This document shows, one piece after another, positions 1 to 8,257 of a stretch of DNA of 57,570 bases (the first letter of the stretch is position 1; every line of letters begins with the position of its first letter). A program made the translations under genes and the position numbers. The notes beneath the pieces are model-generated. The model did not search any database and was not told where the DNA came from. It worked only from the letters and a program-made list of their open reading frames with translations. The DNA lies in contig JACRPI010000027.1 in NCBI GenBank assembly GCA_016214075.1, positions 1 to 57,570 of the forward strand, read 5' to 3'. This DNA comes from Candidatus Woesearchaeota archaeon. GTDB taxonomy: Archaea; Nanobdellota; Nanobdellia; Woesearchaeales; DSVV01.

Positions 1-2
1 CC

Positions 3-128
3 TCCGGTGAGGCGCATCACTTTACCACCAAAAAACAGAGAAATATTTCTCTAGAAAAACTTACCGCTATTCATCCCATACCTAAAGGACGTCCAGCTGC
101 TACGCAGCTGAACTTATGGGATTTCTAG
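3..128 (+). CDS. C-terminal end of an unknown protein with a PIP-box-like tail (partial)
   Basis: An open frame enters from the left edge and ends at a TAG. About 41 residues are visible and no start is in the window. The family is not recognised. The last residues read QLNLWDF, which fits the QxxLxxF form of a PCNA-interacting peptide placed at the extreme C-terminus, as is common for replication and repair proteins. The preceding residues are basic and proline containing (PIPKGRPAA). The DNA also contains an imperfect palindrome (TATGGGAT pairs with ATCCCATA, with an inner CAGCTG pair), so the frame could be fortuitous. The next gene is convergent, 16 bases away. A repair or replication role is inference only. 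Confidence 0.4.
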   Translation, partial: SGEAHHFTTKKQRNISLEKLTAIHPIPKGRPAATQLNLWDF

Positions 129-144
129 CGGATTTTCTTAAGGT

Positions 145-663
145 TTACTTCTTCTGAACAAACCAAGCAATCAATAAAGTGAGGAAAAATCCTTCAAACA
201 CAACACCGATAAAAGAGATGATCATCTGCATTTCTGTGCTAAAAACAACAGCCATAACTTCTTCTGCCGCAGTTATTTCTTCAGTCGTTGCGTTCATTTC
301 CACCAATCGTTCTCTTTCAAACGCGATCCCTTCTTCAACCCATTCGGGATGAATAACACTGTTGTACAAACCCATAAACAATGAAATAATGAGCGCGCTA
401 AGAAGAACCATCATCATGCCTGCTTTGACAAGTTGCCAATAGGTGATGGACAAATTCTCCATTCGTTTTGCGAACAAGCCAGAATACAAACCAAGAATAG
501 GGATGATGACAGAAAGATAACCAGTAAATTCTCCAATATCCTTTCTCGTTGTGTGAAAGCCGAGAAGAAATTCAACAAGCACCCAGAGAGAAACCCCTAA
601 ACCAATAATAAGACCATACCGAAGTTCTGGTTTCATCGTTTCAATAAATGTGGGAAGCTTCAT
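145..663 (-). CDS. DUF4199-like integral membrane protein
   Basis: 172 residues with four predicted membrane helices, near residues 15-35, 47-65, 80-102 and 145-168. A short acidic loop (residues 105-135) lies between helices three and four. The pattern of a first helix beginning RYGLIIGLG, a second beginning YLSVIIPILGLYSG, and a loop with an E-rich stretch before the last helix resembles the DUF4199 family, known mainly from Bacteroidetes. Function is unknown. It is followed by a convergent partial frame and preceded by a 120-base AT-rich spacer holding its promoter. The bacterial-type family suggests transfer, which is inference. Confidence 0.6.
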   Translation of the reverse strand: MKLPTFIETMKPELRYGLIIGLGVSLWVLVEFLLGFHTTRKDIGEFTGYLSVIIPILGLYSGLFAKRMENLSITYWQLVKAGMMMVLLSALIISLFMGLYNSVIHPEWVEEGIAFERERLVEMNATTEEITAAEEVMAVVFSTEMQMIISFIGVVFEGFFLTLLIAWFVQKK

Positions 664-786
664 AAGAAATTGTAATAGTGCAGAGTTTAAATTGTTTTGG
701 TTTATAGAGTATATTTTTTATGTTCATAGAATTGTATATGTCACACAAATATTTATTACTTTTGCTAATGTTATTCGAATAAGAAA

Positions 787-1629
787 CTACTTTATTTTGC
801 TAAGAATTGCACGTCCTAATTGTTCTGTTGCCGCGCAAACATAATCATATTTTCCATCAAAATCAAATGATCTTGCAGCATATGATTGTCCTTTACTATC
901 AACAACAAAACCACCTGCTTCTTGTATGAGTAAATATCCTGCGCCAAATTCATGTCCCTTGCCACCGCTGTTGACAAAAGCATCAATACACCCATTACTA
1001 ACTGCCGCAAAATGATATCCAGAAGAACCCGCGTCTTTTACCCACGCCGCTTCAACGAGTGCTGCAATAACTGCGGGTTGGTCTCGCATAGCATAAAGAT
1101 CCAAACGAACACCTGTTTTTCGCGTCAATGCTATTTCTCCTGAAGTAAAACAGCGTTGAAAATCTGACCACTCTCTTTTCTTAAAATAACATCCTTCTCC
1201 GCGAACAGCAAGCCATACATGTCCAGATGTATGTTCTTGCATCACTGCAACAAGCGCATTTCTAAAAAGAGGTTGTGGATTATCATAGACAAAAATAATT
1301 GTAGTATAAGGCATCACACTTTCACTTCGCCGCCAATTTTCTGTGCCATCAATGTCATCGAGACCTATAAGAAATTTTGGAGATGAAGAAAAATTCTGTC
1401 TTCCTAACTCCTCCGTGTACATGACCGCTGGAATTTGTGCGTTTCTGAAATGATCAACAAGTGCATGAGAAACCGCGACATCCGCAGAAGTGGCAGTATT
1501 GACCGCGTCACCATTATCCACTTCTTCTTTTCCTGCATCAGCAAGGTTCTTAATAGTACTATTAGCAATAACTAATCCCTGCAAACAAAGTTTCTTTATT
1601 CTTTCTGTTGTCCATTCATTTTTTGTCAT
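787..1629 (-). CDS. Inositol monophosphatase-like phosphatase
   Basis: 280 residues of the IMPase/FIG/CysQ fold, which hydrolyses phosphate monoesters such as inositol phosphate, fructose bisphosphate or PAP using Mg2+ bound by acidic residues. The metal-binding motif is visible as GLDDIDGTENW (near residue 92), matching DPIDGTxN with the Pro replaced by Asp. The C-terminal motif usually written WDxAAG is degenerate here (KGHEFGAGYLL near residue 225), so substrate preference may differ or activity may be altered. An ATG follows a GGTG ribosome binding site. It lies just downstream of spt5 on the same strand and may be read from the same transcript. Confidence 0.75.
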   Translation of the reverse strand: MTKNEWTTERIKKLCLQGLVIANSTIKNLADAGKEEVDNGDAVNTATSADVAVSHALVDHFRNAQIPAVMYTEELGRQNFSSSPKFLIGLDDIDGTENWRRSESVMPYTTIIFVYDNPQPLFRNALVAVMQEHTSGHVWLAVRGEGCYFKKREWSDFQRCFTSGEIALTRKTGVRLDLYAMRDQPAVIAALVEAAWVKDAGSSGYHFAAVSNGCIDAFVNSGGKGHEFGAGYLLIQEAGGFVVDSKGQSYAARSFDFDGKYDYVCAATEQLGRAILSKIK

Positions 1630-1676
1630 TTTTTCACACCAGGAACAAGAAAAAAAGAAAAGAAAAAAATCAAAAA

Positions 1677-2267
1677 CTAAAATCCTTCATCATCATCCAT
1701 CGCTTCAGCGCGTGCTTTCTCTGCGCCACCGCTCTGGTCTTCTGTGTCTCGTCTAATAACCTTAACAGCGTCCAATTTGACAGTGATTGGAATTGGAACA
1801 GCTGCTTCAAGCAATTCAACAACACATTCTTCTTTTGTTTTGTCGATTCGCGTAATTTTTGCTTTTTCACGTTTGAATGGACCGCTAATCAGTTCAACAA
1901 TGTCGCCTTTCTCAATATTGATGACTTGTTTGACAGATTCAAGCATGTGTTCAATTTCTTTGTATTGAATTTCACTTGGCAAAATGCCTCGCGCGTACGG
2001 AACGTTAAAGCACGCCTGTTCCGCGTCAGAGCGCGAAGCGGCTTCCATAAAAATGTAGCCGCGCATCCCGTGAGGACGAACAATAGAATACACATGCATT
2101 CCTTTTTTAGTTACATTGTTCGCGATGAAGTCCATAACTTGGTCTTCTCTGTTCGCAGTGGTTCGAAGTGCGAAAATGTGCACGCTTGCTTCTGGTTTTG
2201 CTGCTTCAGGAGCATCATTTTTTTCAACAACAACATCTTTATTTTCCATAACTTCCATTTTACTCAT
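1677..2267 (-). CDS. spt5: Transcription elongation factor Spt5 (NusG family)
   Basis: 196 residues. An N-terminal acidic/charged extension (1-28) is followed by an NGN domain (about 29-115, VHIFALRTTANREDQ through the LPSEIQYKEIEH region) and a KOW domain (about 120-175, GDIVELISGPFKREKAKI). Archaeal Spt5 binds RNA polymerase with Spt4 and promotes processive elongation. The C-terminal tail (EDQSGGAEKARAEAMDDDEGF) is acidic and longer than usual. The start follows AGGTG with good spacing. It follows secE and ftsZ1 on the same strand, reproducing the ftsZ-secE-spt5 order seen in many archaea, and is probably co-transcribed with them. Confidence 0.93.
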   Translation of the reverse strand: MSKMEVMENKDVVVEKNDAPEAAKPEASVHIFALRTTANREDQVMDFIANNVTKKGMHVYSIVRPHGMRGYIFMEAASRSDAEQACFNVPYARGILPSEIQYKEIEHMLESVKQVINIEKGDIVELISGPFKREKAKITRIDKTKEECVVELLEAAVPIPITVKLDAVKVIRRDTEDQSGGAEKARAEAMDDDEGF

Positions 2268-2299
2268 AGTATTTCACCTAAATATTTAATTTTTCACCA

Positions 2300-2524
2300 T
2301 CATTTGAAAAACATTAATTCAATCATTTGCACTGCGAAACCAAGGAGTCCGATAAGCAGGATTCCTAAGCCAGAGATTTTGACAACAGTAAGATATTCTT
2401 CTTTTGTTGGTTTTTTTGTGACAGTAAGTACACGCTTGTACTCTAAAATCCACATTTTTATTTTATGCGTCCAACCTGTGCTTGTGTGCGTTTGTGTTCC
2501 AACGCCATCTTGATTTTCTTCCAT
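2300..2524 (-). CDS. secE: Protein translocase subunit SecE/Sec61 gamma
   Basis: 74 residues with one C-terminal membrane helix (about 47-68) and the amphipathic segment before it (EYKRVLTVTKKPTKEEYL), the hallmark of archaeal SecE/Sss1. It clamps SecY in the membrane translocon. The N-terminal 20 residues are a polar extension. A GAGGTT ribosome binding site precedes the ATG. Gene order ftsZ1-secE-spt5 supports the call and suggests one operon. Confidence 0.92.
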   Translation of the reverse strand: MEENQDGVGTQTHTSTGWTHKIKMWILEYKRVLTVTKKPTKEEYLTVVKISGLGILLIGLLGFAVQMIELMFFK

Positions 2525-2555
2525 TGTTCAAACCTCATACAGTTATGATAATACC

Positions 2556-3821
2556 TTAATGGACAAACTCAATGCCCAAATCATTTTCCATTTCTTTGCG
2601 GCCTTTTTCTGCTGCTTTGTGTGTCTTCCCAAAAATCTGCGAAGACTTGACGCCGGTCACAATCAACATAGTTCGAATGATATTTTTCAGATCCTCTGAA
2701 ATTTGCGCGCCCCAGATAATGCGAGCGTCTGGATCGAGCTTTTCAGAGACCGTCTCAACAATCTTTCGTGCCTCTTCCAGCGTCATGTCTGGACCACCGG
2801 AAACATTGATCAATGCTCCATTTGCGCCAGAGATGTCCACGTCAAGCAAAGGATTGTGAATTGCTTTTTCGACAGCTTCAACAGCTCTATTATCGCTGTC
2901 ACTTTCGCCGACACCAATAAGCGCGACACCGCCGTTGCCCATGACCGTGCGGATGTCCGCAAAGTCAAGGTTGACCAGTCCTGCTTTGGTAACAAGTTCT
3001 GCGATCCCTTTGACCGCGTTGGTCAAAATTTCGTCAGCAACTTTGAACGCGGTGTGCAACGGCAAGTCAGGAGCAAGCTCAAGTAACTTTTCGTTGGGAA
3101 TAACGATTAATGTATCCACATTTTCTTCAAGTTTTTCAAGCCCGAGTAACGCGTTTTCATATCGTCGTTTTCCTTCCATTGCGAAAGGCATCGTGACAAT
3201 GCCAACAGTGAGGGCGCCTAATTTTTTCGCGATTTCCGCGACAACAGGAGCTGAACCAGTTCCTGTTCCACCGCCCAAACCGCAAGTGATGAACACCATA
3301 TCAGCGCCAGTAAGTTTTTCTTTGATTTCATGCTCGCTTTCAACTGCGGCTTCTTCGCCGACGCGAGGCATGGATCCTGCGCCAAGGCCTTTGGTAAGTT
3401 CCTTGCCGATGAGGATCTTTTTGTCAGCGGTTGTGTAGAGGAGGTCTTGCGCGTCTGTGTTGATCGCGATAGTTTCCGCGCCTTCAATACCAACCTCAGT
3501 GACTCTGTTGATCGTGTTATTGCCGCCACCGCCGCAGCCAATAACTTTAATGGTTGCGCGTTGTCTTGTGAGGAGCTCCTCAAGTTCAGCGTCAATGTTC
3601 ATGATTTCTTGTGATGAGGGTGATTTTGGTGTTCCCAATGTTTTTGGGTTGTACGTTGATTGCACGTGTGGAATAACAGACGCAGCGGGTTTTTGTGTCT
3701 GTGGAGCAACTGGCTGTGGTTGTTGTTGTGCAGGCTGTGCTGCTGGTTGTTGCGCAGGTTGCTGCGCCACGCTCTCCGTTGATGTAATCTGAAATGCTGT
3801 AGTTTCTGTTATCCCGTCCAT
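2556..3821 (-). CDS. ftsZ1: Cell division GTPase FtsZ, first paralogue (FtsZ1-like)
   Basis: 421 residues. The GTP-binding tubulin fold starts near residue 91 ([17 protein letters not shown]), with the tubulin signature [10 protein letters not shown] near 185 and the T7 catalytic loop [11 protein letters not shown]. FtsZ polymerises into a cytokinetic ring. The first ~75 residues are an unusual Gln/Pro/Ala-rich disordered extension. The C-terminus ends DLGIEFVH, nearly identical to the tail of the second FtsZ in this window (ELGIEIVH), which marks it as a shared conserved peptide likely to bind a membrane anchor such as SepF. The upstream leader of about 100 bases contains a TTGCTC/GAGCAA hairpin and a GAGGG ribosome binding site. 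Confidence 0.95.
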   Translation of the reverse strand: MDGITETTAFQITSTESVAQQPAQQPAAQPAQQQPQPVAPQTQKPAASVIPHVQSTYNPKTLGTPKSPSSQEIMNIDAELEELLTRQRATIKVIGCGGGGNNTINRVTEVGIEGAETIAINTDAQDLLYTTADKKILIGKELTKGLGAGSMPRVGEEAAVESEHEIKEKLTGADMVFITCGLGGGTGTGSAPVVAEIAKKLGALTVGIVTMPFAMEGKRRYENALLGLEKLEENVDTLIVIPNEKLLELAPDLPLHTAFKVADEILTNAVKGIAELVTKAGLVNLDFADIRTVMGNGGVALIGVGESDSDNRAVEAVEKAIHNPLLDVDISGANGALINVSGGPDMTLEEARKIVETVSEKLDPDARIIWGAQISEDLKNIIRTMLIVTGVKSSQIFGKTHKAAEKGRKEMENDLGIEFVH

Positions 3822-3929
3822 TGTTATCCCTCTTTTTTTGCCAAAGGCAAAGGTTTTTGCTCATTTTTGAGCAACTCTCTTTTTTTGCACCTTTGGACTA
3901 TAAAATATTTTCTTTGTTTTGGACTGTTT

Positions 3930-4610
3930 TTATTCTTTTTTCGCTTGATCTTGTTTCTTTTCGAGGTAGTGAATTTCCGCGAGTTCAGGAACGCATTCCT
4001 TGATTTTTTCAGTCATTTTTGCTGCGAGTTCATCTGGAAGCTTGAACATCAGCGTAATTGATGCGTTGTTGTCTTTGACATCAACAGTAGTAATCAATTG
4101 CGCTCCCAAAAGCATAGTCGCCATTGCTTGGACTTTTTGCTTAGTGTCTGTAACTGCTTTGGTAACTTTGACAGTATATTTTAGATTTTTTCCTGCGCAA
4201 GGATGGTTGAAATCAACAAGCGTTCGTCCACCAGTAACTGTCTTGATAAGTCCGATAGTATTATCGATGTTCACTTGTAATCCTGGAACAGGATTGACAC
4301 CATGCTTCTTGAATTTCTGTGTCGCGATAAGTTGAAGGAGGTCTGCTCGTTTTTTGCCAAACCCTTCTTCTGGAATAAGATCAACAGTGTATTCTTTTCC
4401 AAGTTCTTTGCCCACGAGGAATTTGTCAATGCCTTTGAGAACATGACCTTGCCCAATGCAAATAATCATTGGTTTGTATTCTGTCTTTGGATTGAAAATG
4501 CCAGCTGCTTTTGCGTCGCTTTGGCTTGTGGTATCGAAAACAATATTGCTGTCTGTGATTTTTCCAGTATATTCAATTTCAACAAAATCTTTTTCTTTGA
4601 TGGTCATCAT
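3930..4610 (-). CDS. FKBP-type peptidyl-prolyl isomerase (SlyD-like)
   Basis: 226 residues. An FKBP domain at the N-terminus (KEKDFVEIEYTGKI, then GQGHVLKGIDKFLVGKELG) is interrupted by an insert-in-flap region as in SlyD/archaeal FKBP, with the typical VDFNHPCAGKNLKYTVKV segment near residue 133. The C-terminal ~70 residues form an additional domain of unknown role found in long archaeal FKBPs. It catalyses proline isomerisation and acts as a chaperone in the cytoplasm. Start: ATGATG after GCGAGGG, so either Met is possible. It lies upstream of ftsZ1 on the same strand, separated by a leader. Confidence 0.9.
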   Translation of the reverse strand: MMTIKEKDFVEIEYTGKITDSNIVFDTTSQSDAKAAGIFNPKTEYKPMIICIGQGHVLKGIDKFLVGKELGKEYTVDLIPEEGFGKKRADLLQLIATQKFKKHGVNPVPGLQVNIDNTIGLIKTVTGGRTLVDFNHPCAGKNLKYTVKVTKAVTDTKQKVQAMATMLLGAQLITTVDVKDNNASITLMFKLPDELAAKMTEKIKECVPELAEIHYLEKKQDQAKKE

Positions 4611-4730
4611 AATCCCTCGCTATAATTTAAGCTCTCATACTTCGTCAAACTACCTCACGATGAGTTCCGTCGAAGAAGTAAAGAATAAGAGAAGTTATTT
4701 GGAGGATGTTTTTAAATGTTGTGGAAATTT

Positions 4731-5297
4731 TTACTTTTTCACAAACGCAATAACCTTCTCCGCAACTTCAGAAGGGCTCATCTTAGTTGTGTCAAGAACA
4801 AGATCATATTTCTTAAAGTCAAGATAATCTATCCCATATTTTTCTTTATAGCGCTCTCGCTCCAAAGTCTGACGTTTTTTGATATTTTCAATGGTTTTTT
4901 TGAGAGAAGGATTATCTTCAACGAGCCGTTGATCATTATAGATTCGTTCAGCGCGAACTTTAATGTCCGCGGACAAGAAAACCTTAATGCTGGAAGGAAT
5001 AAAATGAAACCCCAGACGAGAGTCAAGAACAAATCCTTCGTCTTTTTTTTTCTCTAATTTCTTCTGCCAGTCGTCGAGTTCCTTATCTATAGAAGGATCT
5101 GTTTCGCCAATTTTGTTGAGTTCAATAATCGTCACGCCGCGTGCAGCAGCCATCGTGCGCATGTAATCTCCTGTAGAATGTCGTTTCAGTTTTAGTTTGT
5201 TCGCGATAATGTCCGCGACAGTGCTTTTGCCAGAGCCAGCTTCGCCAGAGATAGTGATGCGAATAGGTTTTTGGTTGGTCGTATTTTTTGCAGCCAT
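4731..5297 (-). CDS. cmk: Archaeal (d)CMP kinase
   Basis: 188 residues. A P-loop GEAGSGKST near residue 18 is followed by the GDYMR motif, typical of archaeal cytidylate kinase and its AAA-kinase relatives. The lid segment is rich in Arg/Lys (LERERYKEKYGIDYLDFKKYD). It phosphorylates CMP/dCMP to the diphosphate for nucleotide supply. The N-terminal extension before the P-loop is about 10 residues. The gene lies 47 bases downstream of a small membrane protein and upstream of FKBP on the same strand. An AMP kinase-like specificity cannot be excluded from sequence alone. Confidence 0.88.
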   Translation of the reverse strand: MAAKNTTNQKPIRITISGEAGSGKSTVADIIANKLKLKRHSTGDYMRTMAAARGVTIIELNKIGETDPSIDKELDDWQKKLEKKKDEGFVLDSRLGFHFIPSSIKVFLSADIKVRAERIYNDQRLVEDNPSLKKTIENIKKRQTLERERYKEKYGIDYLDFKKYDLVLDTTKMSPSEVAEKVIAFVKK

Positions 5298-5343
5298 AGA
5301 GAATAAAAGAAGGAAGTTCTATATTAATGTTGCTCAAAACTGT

Positions 5344-5703
5344 TCAGAACATTCTCCAGGGCATCATGCTCATGAAGAAAGTAATGCCAAACAGTAATCC
5401 GATGAAAAACAACAGCAAATAAAACAACGCCATAAAAACAAACTGCAAGAGCCACGCGAGGAATGCTTTAAACCATTTCAGTCGGAAAACTTCGTGATAA
5501 ATCCAGAGCATGAGGATAAATGCGAGTATTCCGCCAAAGAAAGACCATGAACGTAAAACAGAATACAACACACCAGTGACCAAATTTACTAAAACAACGT
5601 TGAGGAATGATGTTTTGCCGCCAAGGAAGTCAACAGCAAAATACAAAGGAATCGCTGCAAGAATGAAGATAAGGATGTCGAAGAGGATATTGTTGAAGAA
5701 CAT
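5344..5703 (-). CDS. Small membrane protein, four predicted helices
   Basis: The frame continues upstream to 5883, but the ATG at 5703 is preferred: the residues before it read through a repeated non-coding palindrome (5764-5839) that also precedes purA. The resulting 119-residue protein is almost entirely hydrophobic, with helices near 5-22, 34-50, 55-75 and 82-110, and a short basic loop (RLKWFKAFLAW). No family is recognised. It may be co-transcribed with cmk. Confidence 0.6.
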   Translation of the reverse strand: MFFNNILFDILIFILAAIPLYFAVDFLGGKTSFLNVVLVNLVTGVLYSVLRSWSFFGGILAFILMLWIYHEVFRLKWFKAFLAWLLQFVFMALFYLLLFFIGLLFGITFFMSMMPWRMF

Positions 5704-5763
5704 AATATCAAGATCATAATTCTTTTGTTTAAATATTTTTAGATCATAAAATAAATAGAAGAA

Positions 5764-5839
5764 AAGAAGACACTCGACTAACGCTCGCGTCTCTGCACAC
5801 AAGGTCGAACAATTCTTGTGAGACCTTGTGTGTCTTCTT
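5764..5839. repeat. Dispersed palindromic element, family A, copy 1
   Basis: An imperfect double palindrome. Stem one is AGACAC/GCGTCT around CTCGACTAACGCTC. Stem two is ACACAAGGTC/GACCTTGTGT. An alternative outer pairing AAGAAGACAC/GTGTCTTCTT closes the whole unit. A second copy at 46419-46486 has the same order of parts, the shared motif GCTCGCGTCTC, and three base-pair changes in stem two that keep pairing. Both copies lie about 60 bases upstream of a minus-strand start codon and are followed at once by a family B palindrome. Confidence 0.7.
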
Positions 5840-5842
5840 AGA

Positions 5843-6085
5843 AACAAAAACAACAACATGGTCATCGTGAACTCCTTCAACAATAAAACAACAAAGGGAG
5901 TTTACGTATTATGGGAAGAAGTAACAGGATAATGAAGCATTTTAATCAAAACAGATTTCTTCCCATATAGACGGAGCAAAATTTGCGTCGCAAATTTTGT
6001 GAAGTAGGACAAGCTTTTTGGCACAGCGATTAGTCGAAAAGCCAAAAAGTTGACCGTCTGTGCCATTGTTGTTGTTGTTTTTGTT
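5843..6085. repeat. Dispersed palindromic element, family B, copy 1
   Basis: Outer arms AACAACAACATGG (5849 on) and CCATTGTTGTTGTTG (6063 on) enclose several hairpins: AACTCC/GGAGTT, TATGGGAAGAA/TTCTTCCCATA, and a branched core. In the core AGACGG/CCGTCT encloses CAAAATTTGCG/CGCAAATTTTG, the linker TGTGAAGTAGGAC, and AGCTTTTTGGC/GCCAAAAAGTT. The core motifs AGACGGAGC, TGTGAAGTAGG and GACCGTCTGTGCCA recur in reverse orientation at 20633-20768, and a shorter relative lies at 46497-46609. No protein-coding signal is seen in this 500-base intergenic region. Confidence 0.7.
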
Positions 6086-6217
6086 ATATCTAAAAAAAAC
6101 TATCCAAATTCCTTCTTTTGTACCTTCCAAGAAACAAATAAGATAATAAATAGAAACAATTATAAAGGTGTTTTTGTTTTTTGATGGAAACAAATACATT
6201 ATATGAGGAGTGATGAC

Positions 6218-6409
6218 ATGGGTAGAATTAAAACAATGCCGATTAAAAGAGCGACAAACCAGTTAGTGAAAGCGTATCCGACCGCGTTCAAGAAAAGTTT
6301 TGCGGAAAATAAGGAACTTGTTTCAAAATATTTGGACACAAAATCCAAAAAAATCAGAAACACTGTTGCGGGATATGTAACACGAATCATGCAAAAAAGC
6401 ACAGAGTAA
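6218..6409 (+). CDS. rps17e: Small ribosomal subunit protein eS17 (S17e)
   Basis: 63 residues beginning MGRIKTMPIKRATNQLVKAY, the conserved start of archaeal/eukaryotic S17e, followed by the basic three-helix body and TVAGYVTRIM. It binds the head of the small ribosomal subunit. The start at 6218 is chosen over an in-frame ATG at 6203 because the family begins MGRI/MGNI and GGAGTG sits upstream at normal spacing. It is transcribed away from the palindromic region on its left. Confidence 0.93.
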   Translation: MGRIKTMPIKRATNQLVKAYPTAFKKSFAENKELVSKYLDTKSKKIRNTVAGYVTRIMQKSTE

Positions 6410-6476
6410 ATAGAAGACTATTTTTTTGATTCCTTTCATTTTTCAACATTGACTGTTAAAAAAAGAGGTGGCGTAG

Positions 6477-6809
6477 ATGACAGGTGATAACTCTATTTTT
6501 ATAGGCAACAAGCCGTTTATGAATTATGTAACCAGTATCGTGATGCAGTTCACCACAAAGGAAGCTTCTGAAGTGATTGTCAAAGCACGAGGAAAATTCA
6601 TATCCCGAGCAGTGGATGTTTCTGAAGTCGCGACAAAACGTTTTCTCACAGACCAAATTGATGTCAAGGCAATTAACATTGGCAGTGAAGGCTTTGAAAA
6701 TGAAGAAGGGAAAAATATCAGAGTCTCGACAATAGAAATAGTGCTGACAAAAAGAGATGGTACAGAGGGAGATTCTCAAAATAGAGCTGAAGAAACACTT
6801 CAGGAATAG
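6477..6809 (+). CDS. albA: DNA/RNA-binding protein Alba
   Basis: 110 residues. The Alba fold is recognised from IFIGNKPFMNYVTSIV at the N-terminus, the central ARGKFISRAVDVSEVATKRF helix with basic DNA-binding loop, and the IRVSTIEIVLTKRD strand. It is an abundant chromatin and RNA-binding protein of archaea. The last 17 residues are a polar acidic tail. A GAGGTG ribosome binding site lies six bases before the ATG. It follows rps17e on the same strand by 67 bases and may share a transcript. Confidence 0.93.
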   Translation: MTGDNSIFIGNKPFMNYVTSIVMQFTTKEASEVIVKARGKFISRAVDVSEVATKRFLTDQIDVKAINIGSEGFENEEGKNIRVSTIEIVLTKRDGTEGDSQNRAEETLQE

Positions 6810-6905
6810 AATGATTTCTAAAATTTTATAAAGATCGAAGAAGTGACAATTCTGTGATAGAGTAAAATACTATACTATCGATATTGAAAACAGGAGGGAT
6901 TGAGT

Positions 6906-7442
6906 ATGAAAAAATTATTATTTGTGTTAGGTATATTGGTTGCCGCGCTTGTTATCGCGGGCTGTGGCAGTGAAACAACAGAAACTGCTGAAGGAGAAAC
7001 AACAGAAGAAACAGCGCCAGCAGAAGTTGTCGCAGAACAGCCTGCTGTTGAAGAGACTGGAGATGAAGCAGTTGTCGAAGAAGCAACTGAAAGCGCTGAG
7101 GAAGCAGCTGCTGAAGAAGAAGCGACCGAAACAGAAACAACAGAGGAAACTACAACAGAAGAAGTAGTAGCTGAAGAAACAACAGAAGCTGCGTATGAAG
7201 GCGCGTCACAAGCAGGCTGTACAGACAGTGATGGCGGTAAAAATTATGAACTTGCGGGAAACATAGTTGATGCACGAGGCGTCACAGACTTTGACCGATG
7301 CAGTGAAAATGAAAATTACCCTGGACGATTATATGAAAGCTACTGTGAAGAAGATGGAAGCCATGGAAGAGAAACGTATGACTGCCCATCAGACAAATGT
7401 TCCGCAGGAGCATGTGTCGCTGCTGAAGAAGCTACAGAATAA
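6906..7442 (+). CDS. Acidic Thr/Glu-rich lipoprotein
   Basis: 178 residues. A signal peptide ends in the lipobox-like VIAGC near residue 19, predicting a lipid-anchored surface protein. Residues 22-105 are low complexity, nearly all Glu, Thr, Ala and Val, suggesting an extended stalk. The C-terminal part (106-175) has six Cys residues in a compact pattern (AGCTDSDGG, RCSEN, SYCEED, YDCPSDKCSAGAC), probably a small disulfide-stabilised domain. The start is set by GGAGGG eight bases before ATG 6906. Function is unknown. Small Cys modules of this type recur in this window (see 37776-38795). Confidence 0.7.
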   Translation: MKKLLFVLGILVAALVIAGCGSETTETAEGETTEETAPAEVVAEQPAVEETGDEAVVEEATESAEEAAAEEEATETETTEETTTEEVVAEETTEAAYEGASQAGCTDSDGGKNYELAGNIVDARGVTDFDRCSENENYPGRLYESYCEEDGSHGRETYDCPSDKCSAGACVAAEEATE

Positions 7443-7542
7443 GCTATTTTATTTTTCTTTTTTACTTTTATTTTTTAGTTTTGTTTTCTTTCATTTGATT
7501 TTCTGAGCAAATATTTAAAAACAGACTCTAATTAACCACTGC

Positions 7543-8196
7543 ATGGTAGTTGTAGAATCGTTGAAAAGCACTATTGCTCGAGAAAGAATTGGTTCACTAA
7601 TACAAATAGATACGCTTGATAATGCAATAAGAGACCTTCTAGAAGCACCAAATTTTGAAGAAGGAAGATTTACATACAAAGGCAATTCTTTTTATTGGGA
7701 TTTTGAGTGGGAGTTTGATCGAAATGCAGTACTTCCAGAAGCACTACGTAATATTAATGAAAGACGCGCAAAAGTAAGAGAAGGAAATAGAGATGCGATG
7801 AAAGATCTTTCTGAAGAATATTTTAATGCGTATAATGAGACGAGGATCAGTGAATTCATTTTTGCGTATTTTGCAGAGAAAGAGAAAGCACCAAAATATG
7901 AAGCAATTGTAGAAGAAGCAGTGGTCAATGCAATTGAGCATGGTTCATTATACGGTGAGAATGGTCCTGTTAAGGTTCGTATGTATGGTGGTGAGAGAGG
8001 AATTCTCACTATTGTTGAGGATAAAGGAAACGGAACAATTCTAAGTAATCTCTCTCCAGAAGAAATTACCATTATGACTGGCAAAAAACAAGAATCAAGA
8101 GGTCATGGAAAAGCTCTTTATTCTATGAATAATACTTTTGTAGGGTCAGAACGGGTAAGAGATAGTTTTCAAGTGATCCTATTGTATTTAGTTTAG
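7543..8196 (+). CDS. GHKL-type ATPase (RsbW/anti-sigma kinase-like)
   Basis: 217 residues. The C-terminal half carries the GHKL ATP-binding boxes: N-box EEAVVNAIEHG (near 126), G1 box IVEDKGNG (near 158) and G2-like RGHGKALYSMNNT (near 186). There is no phospho-acceptor His domain, so it resembles stand-alone RsbW/SpoIIAB-type kinases more than a sensor kinase. The N-terminal 110 residues are helical and unassigned. A TATA-like ATTTAAAA about 27 bases before the ATG implies a leaderless message. Archaea lack sigma factors, so the target is unknown. A PP2C phosphatase elsewhere in the window (56721) makes an RsbW/PP2C-like switch conceivable, which is speculation. Confidence 0.72.
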   Translation: MVVVESLKSTIARERIGSLIQIDTLDNAIRDLLEAPNFEEGRFTYKGNSFYWDFEWEFDRNAVLPEALRNINERRAKVREGNRDAMKDLSEEYFNAYNETRISEFIFAYFAEKEKAPKYEAIVEEAVVNAIEHGSLYGENGPVKVRMYGGERGILTIVEDKGNGTILSNLSPEEITIMTGKKQESRGHGKALYSMNNTFVGSERVRDSFQVILLYLV

Positions 8197-8257
8197 CTCT
8201 TTTTGATCAGCGACAACAAAATATTAAAAGGAGCGTAGAGATCAAACAAATAGTATT

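Noticed and set aside
61-128. IS200/IS605-type end hairpin at the left edge
   Set aside because: The palindrome is imperfect, lies within an open frame, and no transposase is visible next to it.
1608-2513. 301-codon frame on the plus strand opposite spt5 and secE
   Set aside because: It is antisense to two clearly recognisable genes, rich in Phe and His with no family pattern, a shadow of AT-rich codon use.
5704-5883. N-terminal extension of the 119-residue membrane protein
   Set aside because: It reads through family A palindrome and resembles only the same false extension of purA.
7000-7200. Antisense and frame-shifted Lys/Gln/Leu-rich frames in the lipoprotein gene
   Set aside because: They arise from the GAA/ACA low-complexity linker of the real lipoprotein.
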